From the NCBI GenBank assembly GCA_902790625.1, contig CADASP010000019.1:1-64000 (forward strand): a stretch of DNA of 64,000 nucleotides. Reading direction: 5' to 3'. A program made the position numbers and the translations under genes. This DNA is from an uncultured Prevotellaceae bacterium. Lineage in GTDB: Bacteria > Bacteroidota > Bacteroidia > Bacteroidales > Bacteroidaceae. The notes beneath the pieces were generated by a model, which saw only the letters and a program-made list of their open reading frames with translations, was not told where the DNA came from and searched no databases. Position 1 is the stretch's first letter. The number at the start of each line of letters is the position of its first letter. This document shows positions 57,589 through 64,000 of this stretch, piece after piece.

Positions 57589-57619
57589 ATTGACAATTCG
57601 TGGAAAGTCCGTACCTTTG
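57589..57619 (+). promoter_or_regulatory. Promoter (-33 ATTG, -7 TACCTTTG) of a candidate RNA
   Basis: ATTG (57589-57592) and TACCTTTG (57612-57619) are exactly 19 bases apart and point into a gene-free stretch. Confidence 0.6.
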
Positions 57620-57624
57620 TCCGT

Positions 57625-57778
57625 AAAAAGGAAGACTGACCACCCGGAGGGGGGATACTATTGTTCTGTACTAGTGCAGAGACTTTCAACCGCAGCAGTC
57701 CCCTCCGGACAAGCTGCAAAGGCCAAATAAGTTGCCAGGCATAGGAGCCAATTAGAGTGCAGTACGAATAGTTTTTTT
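57625..57778 (+). ncRNA. Candidate small RNA, about 150 nt
   Basis: After the promoter at 57589-57619 the stretch can fold with CCGGAGGGG (about 57644-57652) pairing with CCCCTCCGG (about 57700-57708). CTATT and GTACT (about 57659-57672) can pair with AGTACGAATAG (about 57760-57771), directly followed by seven T (57772-57778). Promoter, stems and terminator-like end agree with a short RNA gene; no coding frame is visible. The T-run abuts the start of repeat copy B. Identity unknown. Confidence 0.45.
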
Positions 57779-58242
57779 GAGTTGTTACGAAATAGAACAC
57801 ACGATGGCTAAGAATCGGAAAGATTGTCAAAATCTTTCAAAAGAAAATTAGTTCACGGTTACGAGGCATTCTGGCGCGAAAAAGGCCCGTTTGGGAGCAT
57901 TGTTCAACCCTCGACAGATGGAAAAGCGAGGGGGAAAAGCCAGATTTTTGCACACGTGCTATGGTTTTCCTTTTCGAGGTTTTGTAAGCACGCCAAAAAA
58001 TAAAACGGCAACGCCAAATTTTTTTTCGGCGTTGACTTTTTCAAGCCAGCGATGCCCATTTTTTGCCATGGACAGCCCAATAGGTTGAATGACAATTATT
58101 TAGCAAGCCCTCTCAAAACTCGAAAATTTTCGACCAAAAGTTTTCTCGCGCAGAATTTTTGAATTATGGAGGGGTTAAATGGCCATTTTGTCAATATCTT
58201 TCACGTCTCCCCGTCCTGTCTGGTCTGTTCCGCTTTTGAACA
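57778..58242. repeat. 0.5-kb dispersed non-coding repeat, copy B
   Basis: Aligns with 25951-26452; a stretch of about 70 bases around the palindrome CGAAAATTTTCG is practically identical, while the left third differs by small gaps. The start TGAGTTGTTACGAAATAGAA coincides exactly in both copies and follows unrelated flanks. Confidence 0.85.
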
Positions 58243-58393
58243 TAGGGTTCCCTATTTGACGTTCTCTTGAATCAAAGTTGCTCATAGTTACAGACCCACC
58301 CCTGCCCCTCCCCGTAAGGGCCGGGTTCAAGAGGGGAGCGGCTCCGCATCATATTTTCACCATTCCTACCACATCGGGGCTATTTCAAGTGGA

Positions 58394-58742
58394 CTCGTTC
58401 AATTCGTTCAATTCGTTGTTCATTTTAATTCGGTCAATTCGTCCAATTCGTTGTTCATTTTAATTCGTATAATTCGTCCAATTCATTGTTCATTATAATT
58501 CGTTCAATTCGTCCAATTCGTTGTTCATTATAATTCGTTCAATTCGTTCAATTCGTTGTTCATTTTAATTCGTTCAATTCGTCCAATTCGTTGTTAACTT
58601 TAATTCGTATAATTCGTTCGATTCGTTGTTCATTTTTATTTATTCGTTCAATTCGTCCAATTCGTTGTTAACTTTAATTCGTATAATTCGTCCAATTCGT
58701 TGTTAACTTTAATTCGTATAATTCGTCCAATTCGTTGTTCAT
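58394..58742. repeat. Tandem array of AATTCGTTC-type units
   Basis: About ten imperfect units of roughly 35 bases, each built of two or three AATTCGTYC 9-mers followed by GTTGTTCATTTT or GTTGTTAACTTT. The array ends 6 bases before the stop codon of the leftward sulfatase-like gene. There are no unique spacers, so it is not a CRISPR array. Confidence 0.85.
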
Positions 58743-58747
58743 AAAAG

Positions 58748-60601
58748 TCATCGGTTGCGCAAATCTTCTGATGTGAGTTGCAATATAGCCTGACTCAACC
58801 GCGCAAGGCGTTCTGGCTGAGGACTCTCGCCGATGATGACGCGGCGGGCATCGAGGTCGTAGAGCACGTGGCCGGTGCTGTCGGCCATCCACTGGGCATT
58901 GTTGTAGTTGTGCACGGCCGTGGGGTGCACGTAGGTGGCCGAGAGCACGTCGCGGCTGAAGGCGAACTGGGTGTGGGGGAGCCCCATCTGACCGAGCAGG
59001 GTGGCGGCCAGGTCGCTCTGGTTGCAAAGCGCGTCGATGGTGCGCGGCTCCTTCACGGCGCCACCCAGCCACAACATGGGGATGTGGTTCTTCTTCAGAG
59101 GGCAGCTTTGGTCCACGTCGGCATAGTTGATGCCATGATCGGCGGTGACAACGATGAGCAGATGCTCCCAGGCGGGCGTAGCGCGAAGGCGCTCCACGAA
59201 CCGCTCCAAGCAGGCATCGAGATAGGCAAAGGCGGTGAGCGCCTCGTCGTCGTACCGTTGCCAGCTGAGGCCCTCTACCTCATGCGGCACATCCCAAGGC
59301 TCGTGGCTGCTCAGCGTGGAATAGCCCATCAGCGCAGGCGAGCCCGTGGGGAGAGCCACTATCTGACGGTAGAGGAAGTCGAAGGTGATGTCGTCGCGCA
59401 CACCCCATTGGGCGCTATGTTGCTCGGCGTGGGTGAAGTCGTCCATGCCCGTCAGTTGTTGCCAGCCCGTGGCGATGAGATAGCCCCGCATGTTGGTGAA
59501 GTTGATGTCGCCGCCATAGAGGTAGCTCGTCGCGTAACCCTCGGCCTGTAGGGTGCTGGCGATGCTGGGTAGGGTGCAGCTCTTGTGGGGAATCTTCATC
59601 ACCGACAAGGTGGGAAACGAGGGATAGCCGCTAAGTGTGCACACCGTGCCTCGGTCGGTGCGCCACGAGTTGGCATAGCACCGGCTGAAGTTGATGCCCT
59701 CCTGCTTCAATTGTTGCAGACGGGGCATGGCGGCGGCAAATTGCTCGCCAGCACTCTCTAAAAGGATGACGACGACGGTGGGGCGCGGGGTGCTCAGCAG
59801 GGTGTCGGCATCGAGACTCTCGGTGGTGTAGATGTCGGAGGTGAGGCGATGGCACTCGGCATCGTCCATGAAGGCGTATTCCGCCTCGTCGCCCAGCTGA
59901 TGGCCCATCGACGAGAGGAAGCTGAAGACGGGGTTCACCGCCGCATGGTTGAGAAACTGGTTTTGCGAGAAGTACACCTGACCGATGTTGGTGGTCGATT
60001 CGCTCAGGCCACCACGCACGCCCACCACCATCAGCGGAAGCAAGGCCACGTAGACCAGCGACTCGCCCTCCCTTGACAACGTTGAACGATGGGTGGTGTG
60101 CGATGTGTCATCCTTCAGGAAACGAAGCGAAAGGAGGTACATCACATAGATGACGAGGGCGGCCAACACCCAAAGCAGGAACCGCGCCAGCAGATAGCCC
60201 ACCGAAACGCTCTGGGTGATGCCCTCGGGCTGGCGCAGGTAGTCGAGGCACGAGGCATCGAGCTTGAAGCCCCAGAACTCATAAAGACTGGTGTCAGCAA
60301 CGAAGGCCAGCGCCATCATTGTTGACACCAAGATGAAATAGGCTTTGACAAGCCATCGCGGAATGCGCACCCATACGGCCACCAAGCACCCCAACAACAA
60401 GGGGGCTACGATGTAGAGCGACGTGGAGAGGTCGAGCGACAGGCCATGACGAAGCACCGCCCACGCATCGCCCCACCCCACTCCGTGTGTGCCGCCACAA
60501 CAGGCCATAAACGCCAGCTTGGCCAACAGGAACAGCAGCACCGTGATGGCAAAAGCCACCAGCAAGAAGCATAGACGCTGAAGCGGCTTGCTATTTGGCA
60601 T
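58748..60601 (-). CDS. LTA-synthase-like membrane sulfatase-superfamily enzyme
   Basis: 617 residues. Five or so N-terminal membrane helices (about 10-170 and 180-200) precede a periplasmic alkaline-phosphatase/sulfatase-fold domain. VVVILLESAGEQF carries the first metal-binding glutamate (Glu282), NSWRTDRGTV the nucleophile Thr315, and VVTADHGINY the late metal-binding Asp-His. This is the layout of lipoteichoic-acid synthase and of phosphoglycerol or phosphoethanolamine transferases. In a Gram-negative bacterium it probably transfers a phospho-head-group to a membrane lipid or glycan. It overlaps the symporter gene by 11 bases, so both are in one operon. Confidence 0.88.
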   Translation of the reverse strand: MPNSKPLQRLCFLLVAFAITVLLFLLAKLAFMACCGGTHGVGWGDAWAVLRHGLSLDLSTSLYIVAPLLLGCLVAVWVRIPRWLVKAYFILVSTMMALAFVADTSLYEFWGFKLDASCLDYLRQPEGITQSVSVGYLLARFLLWVLAALVIYVMYLLSLRFLKDDTSHTTHRSTLSREGESLVYVALLPLMVVGVRGGLSESTTNIGQVYFSQNQFLNHAAVNPVFSFLSSMGHQLGDEAEYAFMDDAECHRLTSDIYTTESLDADTLLSTPRPTVVVILLESAGEQFAAAMPRLQQLKQEGINFSRCYANSWRTDRGTVCTLSGYPSFPTLSVMKIPHKSCTLPSIASTLQAEGYATSYLYGGDINFTNMRGYLIATGWQQLTGMDDFTHAEQHSAQWGVRDDITFDFLYRQIVALPTGSPALMGYSTLSSHEPWDVPHEVEGLSWQRYDDEALTAFAYLDACLERFVERLRATPAWEHLLIVVTADHGINYADVDQSCPLKKNHIPMLWLGGAVKEPRTIDALCNQSDLAATLLGQMGLPHTQFAFSRDVLSATYVHPTAVHNYNNAQWMADSTGHVLYDLDARRVIIGESPQPERLARLSQAILQLTSEDLRNR

Positions 60602-62105
60602 AGCATTCGAAAATCTTGCTCACCATCGGCTTGGGAAGCTTAGGCGTGAGCAGGCTGACCACCCACACCACGGGGAAGCCGCCCAGCATGGCGATGGCAC
60701 CGCAGTTGATGGGGTTGATGGGATTGCCAGCCACCATGTTGACAACGGTGATGCCCACGCCCCACACGAAGCATGCCCACACGCTGATGCGGGTGACACC
60801 ACGCCAATAGAGGCCAAGCATGAACGGAGCAAGGAAGGCTCCGGCCAGCGCACCCCACGAGATGCCCATGAGCTGGGCGATGAAGGTGGGTGGATTGAGG
60901 GCGATGAGCAACGAGATGGCGATGAAGAACATGATGAGCACGCGCATCACCACCACCTTGCGGCGCTCAATCTTCTCGGCCACGATGTCGTCGATGGTGC
61001 CCTCTTCCACTTCGCCAGGCAACGACTTCTTGTCGCGATAGATGAGGTCGAGGGTCATGGTGCTCGACGAGGTGAGCACAAGCGAGGCCAGCGTAGACAT
61101 CGATGCCGACAACACCAGCAGCACCACGAGGGCGATGAGCACGTCGGGCAGCGTGTTGAGCATGGCGGGCACGATAGAGTCGAAGGCTATCTTGCCGTCG
61201 ACGACGACGGGGTCGTAGAGACGGCCAAAGCCTCCCAGGAAATAGCAGCCACCAGCCACGATGAAGGCGAAGATGGTGCTGATGACGGTGCCTCGGCGGA
61301 TGGCACTCTCGTCGGTGATGCTATAGAACTTGCCCACCATCTGCGGCAGGCCCATCGTGCCAAGCGAGGTGAGGATGACCACACCCAGGAGTCCCCAAGG
61401 GTCGGGGCCGAACCATGACGAGAAGACGCCCTGCTCGCCACCATCACCGGGGATGGCACTCAGCTTACCCACGGCCTCGGAGAGTCCGCCCTGGGCAGCC
61501 AACACGGCGGCAATGACGGCGATGATGCCGAAGAGCATGATGATGCCCTGAATGAAGTCGTTCATGGCTGTGGCCTTGTAGCCGCCCAAGATGACATAGA
61601 CAGCCGTGAGGATGGCCATGATGATGACACAATATTCATAGGGGATGCCGAAGCCCATCTCGAACAGGGTGGAGATGCCCTTGTAGACACCTGCCGTGTA
61701 GGGGATAAGAAACACGAAGGCGATGATGGAAGCAGCCACGCGCAACCCTTGGTCGCCAAAGCGGGTGCCAAAGAAGTCGGGCATCGTGCGGCTCTCGATG
61801 TGTTGTGTCATCAGCTTCGTCCGACGGCCCAATATCAGCCAAGCCAAGAGCGAGCCGATGACGGCGTTGCCAATGCCTATCCATGCGCTGGAGAGTCCAT
61901 ACTTCCAGCCGAACTGTCCGGCATAGCCCACAAAGACCACAGCCGAAAAATAACTGGTGCCGAAGGCGAAGGCGGTGAGCCAAGGCCCCACGGCCCGTCC
62001 ACCCAATACAAACCCGTCGACACTGCTGGCCTGCTTGCGGGTGTAGACACCCACGCCTATCATCACGGCCAGAAAAATTATAGTCAATAATACTTTGATG
62101 ATCAT
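60591..62105 (-). CDS. Sodium:solute symporter family transporter
   Basis: 504 residues with about 13 membrane helices of the SSS (LeuT-fold) family. MIIKVLLTIIFLAVMIGVGVYTR, FVLGGRAVGPWLTAFAFGTSYFSAVVFVG and the sodium-site helix with SAMSMSTLASLVLTSSS-like SASMSTLASLVLTSSST are clear. The substrate (for example proline, pantothenate, sugar or acetate) cannot be told from sequence. It precedes the LTA-synthase-like gene, which begins within its last codons. A tandem GTCGTTTAG array lies upstream. Confidence 0.88.
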   Translation of the reverse strand: MIIKVLLTIIFLAVMIGVGVYTRKQASSVDGFVLGGRAVGPWLTAFAFGTSYFSAVVFVGYAGQFGWKYGLSSAWIGIGNAVIGSLLAWLILGRRTKLMTQHIESRTMPDFFGTRFGDQGLRVAASIIAFVFLIPYTAGVYKGISTLFEMGFGIPYEYCVIIMAILTAVYVILGGYKATAMNDFIQGIIMLFGIIAVIAAVLAAQGGLSEAVGKLSAIPGDGGEQGVFSSWFGPDPWGLLGVVILTSLGTMGLPQMVGKFYSITDESAIRRGTVISTIFAFIVAGGCYFLGGFGRLYDPVVVDGKIAFDSIVPAMLNTLPDVLIALVVLLVLSASMSTLASLVLTSSSTMTLDLIYRDKKSLPGEVEEGTIDDIVAEKIERRKVVVMRVLIMFFIAISLLIALNPPTFIAQLMGISWGALAGAFLAPFMLGLYWRGVTRISVWACFVWGVGITVVNMVAGNPINPINCGAIAMLGGFPVVWVVSLLTPKLPKPMVSKIFECYAK

Positions 62106-62133
62106 AATGTCGTTAATCTTGTTATTACGTTAT

Positions 62134-62229
62134 ATCGTTTAGTCGTTTGGTCGTTTAGTTGTTTAGTCGTTTGGTCGTTTAGTCGTTTAGTCGTTTAGTC
62201 GTTTAGTCGTTTGGTCGTTTGGTCGTTTT
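62134..62229. repeat. Tandem array of GTCGTTTAG/GTCGTTTGG 9-mers
   Basis: About ten direct copies of a 9-base unit with A/G variation in the eighth base, filling most of the spacer between the porin gene end and the symporter start on the minus strand. Confidence 0.9.
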
Positions 62230-62255
62230 TCTCGTTATTCCGAAAAAAGCCACCA

Positions 62256-63332
62256 TCAGAACGCCACCTGCACTTGGGCCTGCAACCAATTGTAGTCCTT
62301 GCCCAGCATGTCGCCACAGAGGCAACGGGTGTATTGCAATTGCAGACGGCACTTCTTGTAGTACCAGTATTGTAGTCCCAACGTCAGGTTGGTCTGGTCC
62401 CAGCCGTCCACCTTGGTGTTGCGGTCGTAGGTCTCGCCACTTGCCACCACGTCGAGGGCGTCCACCACGGGGATGCAGCAGGTGACGTAGCCACCACGGC
62501 TTCCCACGTCGCCATCTTCGCCGCCCAACCACTCAGCACGTATGCTGGCAGGACGGGCTTCCTTGTATTGGCTTCCAGCATAGGCCTGCGTCTTATACTC
62601 GGCACCCACCGAATAGCGATTGCGCTTGTAGTTGTCGCCCACGTTGATGGTGGGGTTCCAAGCAGCCGTGCCCACGGCGCACCCCGTGCCCAGATAGCCC
62701 GAGCCCACGATGCGGAAGCCGTCGAAGGGCTTCAACTCCAACTTGGCGATGAAGTCTTTCTGGTTGTTCTGGTCCTTGCGGTTGATGCCTTGTCCGCTCA
62801 TCAGCGCCAGCTCGTAGTGCACCTTGTCGTTCAGGATGTCGCCAAAGGCCATCAGTCCCATGTCGCGGCCGTAGTTCACTCCGTTCAGGGGGTCAGGGCC
62901 CTCGCCAGCCAAGTAAAGCACTGCCTGAGAATAGACGTCGATGAGTTCCAGCATGGTGGGCGACAGCGGGTTCTCCATCGTGTAGGAATGCTTGAACTGT
63001 CCCAGACGGAGGCTCAGTGCCTTGTTGTTGGTCACTCGATAGTCGGTGTAGAACTCCTGCACGACCGATGAGAAATCGTGCATGAAAAGAAACGACCAGC
63101 GGTCGGTGATGCGGGCCTTGGCCCAAAGCAGGGTGCGCTTCAGGTTGTACGAGTTGGTCTTCTTGCCGTCAGGGTCTTGATACGACCATCCCCCCTGGGC
63201 ATAGCCATTGAGGGTGATACGGCTCGTCAAATCACGCATCCAACCGTTGTCAGTGGTTGTTCCCTGCCCCATAGCAGAGACGCTGCCTATGGCTGTTATC
63301 AACAAAGCCAAGGCTCGAATTTTGCAAGTCAT
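62256..63332 (-). CDS. Phosphate-selective-type outer-membrane porin (porin O/P family)
   Basis: Predicted outer-membrane beta-barrel of 358 residues with a signal peptide (LALLITAIGSVSAMGQ). Alternating strands with aromatic girdles (ITLNGYAQGGWSYQ, LKRTLLWAKARITDRWSFLFMHD, ALSLRLGQFKHSYTMENPLSP) and the C-terminal strand WLQAQVQVAF ending in Phe are typical for barrel insertion. The motif order fits the OprP/OprO-like porins of Bacteroidetes. Substrate unknown. The preceding gene on this strand is the manC-like gene, 50 bases away. Confidence 0.82.
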   Translation of the reverse strand: MTCKIRALALLITAIGSVSAMGQGTTTDNGWMRDLTSRITLNGYAQGGWSYQDPDGKKTNSYNLKRTLLWAKARITDRWSFLFMHDFSSVVQEFYTDYRVTNNKALSLRLGQFKHSYTMENPLSPTMLELIDVYSQAVLYLAGEGPDPLNGVNYGRDMGLMAFGDILNDKVHYELALMSGQGINRKDQNNQKDFIAKLELKPFDGFRIVGSGYLGTGCAVGTAAWNPTINVGDNYKRNRYSVGAEYKTQAYAGSQYKEARPASIRAEWLGGEDGDVGSRGGYVTCCIPVVDALDVVASGETYDRNTKVDGWDQTNLTLGLQYWYYKKCRLQLQYTRCLCGDMLGKDYNWLQAQVQVAF

Positions 63333-63381
63333 GTTTTTTTGTGTTATTTAATTTGGTGAATAGTGTGCGGTGATGGGTCGC

Positions 63382-64000
63382 TTAGATGAACTCTTCGCCA
63401 TAGCGGATGCCCACCTCGTTGACATATTTGCGAATCAACGCCGAGGAGTCGCTCTTGGGGCATATCAGCAGTACATCGCCCTGCTCGGCCACGATGTAGC
63501 CCTCCAGCCCATTGATCACGCCTACGTGGCCCTTGGGCAGCTTCACAATGTTGTCGCGGCAGTTCTCGAGCATCACCTCCGAGTCGATAATCACATTGTC
63601 GTCCTCTTGACGGCGCATAAACTCGTAGATGCTGTGCCAGGTGCCCAAGTCGGCCCATCCAAAGTTGCAACGCATCACGTAGGTGTTGTCCGACATCTCC
63701 AGCGCGGCCTTGTCCATCGACAAATGAGGATAAGCAGGATAATGGGTGAGCACATAGGCCTGTTCCTCTTCGGGGGTCATGGTCTCCTTCGGCGGGGTCA
63801 GGCGATGAGTGACGTCGCTAAGCATCTGGACGAAGAACTGACGCAAGAACCGGATGTTGGAAAGAAACATGCCCGTGTTCCACAAGAACTCATCGCTCTC
63901 CATGAACAAGCGCGCAAACTCGCGTTCGGGCTTCTCGGTAAACGACTGCACCTTGCAGATGCCAGTGGTCAGCGTCGACTCGCCCATCTGTATGTAGCCA
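63382..64000 (-). CDS. Mannose-1-phosphate guanylyltransferase, partial
   Basis: C-terminal 206 codons of a GDP-mannose pyrophosphorylase (ManC/RfbM type); the gene continues beyond the window edge at 64000, where the frame reads GYIQMGES. Visible are FTEKPEREFA, the substrate-binding WNTGMFLSNIRFL, CNFGWADLGTWHSIYEF and the C-terminal beta-helix part (LPKGHVGVINGLEGYIVAEQGDVLLICPK). It makes GDP-mannose from mannose 1-phosphate and GTP for surface polysaccharide or glycoprotein synthesis. No isomerase domain is attached at the C-terminus. Confidence 0.9.
   Translation of the reverse strand, partial: GYIQMGESTLTTGICKVQSFTEKPEREFARLFMESDEFLWNTGMFLSNIRFLRQFFVQMLSDVTHRLTPPKETMTPEEEQAYVLTHYPAYPHLSMDKAALEMSDNTYVMRCNFGWADLGTWHSIYEFMRRQEDDNVIIDSEVMLENCRDNIVKLPKGHVGVINGLEGYIVAEQGDVLLICPKSDSSALIRKYVNEVGIRYGEEFI

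Larger units (their letters stand above)
57352..58747. other. 1.4-kb gene-free region made of repeats and a candidate RNA
   Basis: No protein gene. From left to right: a truncated GC palindrome (57481-57509), a promoter box at 57530-57537 followed by a hairpin around the palindrome CGAGTACTCG (57558-57567), a candidate small RNA (57625-57778), copy B of the 0.5-kb repeat (57778-58242), another GC palindrome (58284-58316) and a tandem array of AATTCGTTC-type units (58394-58742). Confidence 0.7.

Noticed and set aside
57891..58095. Short frames inside the 0.5-kb repeat, also at 26152-26337
   Set aside because: The shared peptide (KKSTPKKNLALPFYF) follows from DNA identity in the repeat; lengths and flanks differ and no start or promoter is shared.
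58394..58742. CRISPR array
   Set aside because: Units are tandem and contain no unique spacers; no cas gene is in the window.

Overview
The window looks like a chromosomal segment of a high-GC member of the Bacteroidales, most likely Prevotellaceae. The grounds are promoters of the Bacteroidetes type (TTTG, 19 bases, TAnnTTTG) in front of many genes, AT-rich start regions without Shine-Dalgarno sequences, exported proteins with dockerin, FISUMP-like, MG2-like and DUF4890-like features, a phosphate-selective-type porin, and families typical of that group. Genus-level placement is inference. Product names come from recognising motifs in the translations; no database was searched.

Layout. 1-7.9 kb: dockerin/FISUMP exported protein, S41 protease, DUF4139 protein with an inserted SusC-like segment, uxaC, tRNA-Pro(GGG). 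8-15.2 kb: a HExxH mini-protein, a secreted esterase-LamG protein, and a three-gene operon of large exported proteins. 15.2-16.1 kb: REP-like repeats and a probable structured RNA. 16.2-24.3 kb: GNAT enzyme, GH5 mannanase, the operon GH27 alpha-galactosidase-prmC-recX-comF, and serC-serA. 24.5-33.6 kb: a small exported protein, two LuxR-type regulators (a pseudo-receiver protein and a hemerythrin protein) facing each other across a 0.5-kb repeat, clpC, aroB, and a P-type metal ATPase. 34.5-37.6 kb: an AT-rich restriction-modification island with two methyltransferases around a MjaI-like nuclease. 37.7-48.3 kb: prs, a ThiE-like gene, an MG2-type exported protein, ligA, a secreted hydrolase and a RelA-like synthetase. 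48.5-56.6 kb: an RNA methyltransferase, the ferredoxin-dependent 2-oxoacid oxidoreductase operon interrupted by a DUF559 nuclease gene, topB, and an ATPase/DUF4435 pair resembling PARIS. 56.8-64 kb: a DUF4890-like protein, repeats, an LTA-synthase-like enzyme, a sodium/solute symporter, a porin and a partial manC-like gene.

The most unusual aspect is the repeats. A 39-bp GC-rich palindromic element recurs at the exact ends of the oxidoreductase genes and after relA. Inverted pairs of it bracket interiors of 65 bp, 74 bp (35-bp variant) or 485 bp, and the longest interior carries the DUF559 endonuclease gene. Other palindromic or low-complexity repeats sit in frame inside ligA, prmC, an RNA methyltransferase gene and topB, and the excess length of these proteins fits the inserts. 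Separate families include hairpins with a GGACGATAG edge after genes, a 0.5-kb non-coding repeat in two copies, REP-like clusters, and tandem arrays of short units. Two perfect GG-N10-GC sigma-54-type promoters, a 20-bp palindrome over the promoter of the hemerythrin regulator, and three candidate small RNAs are further leads.
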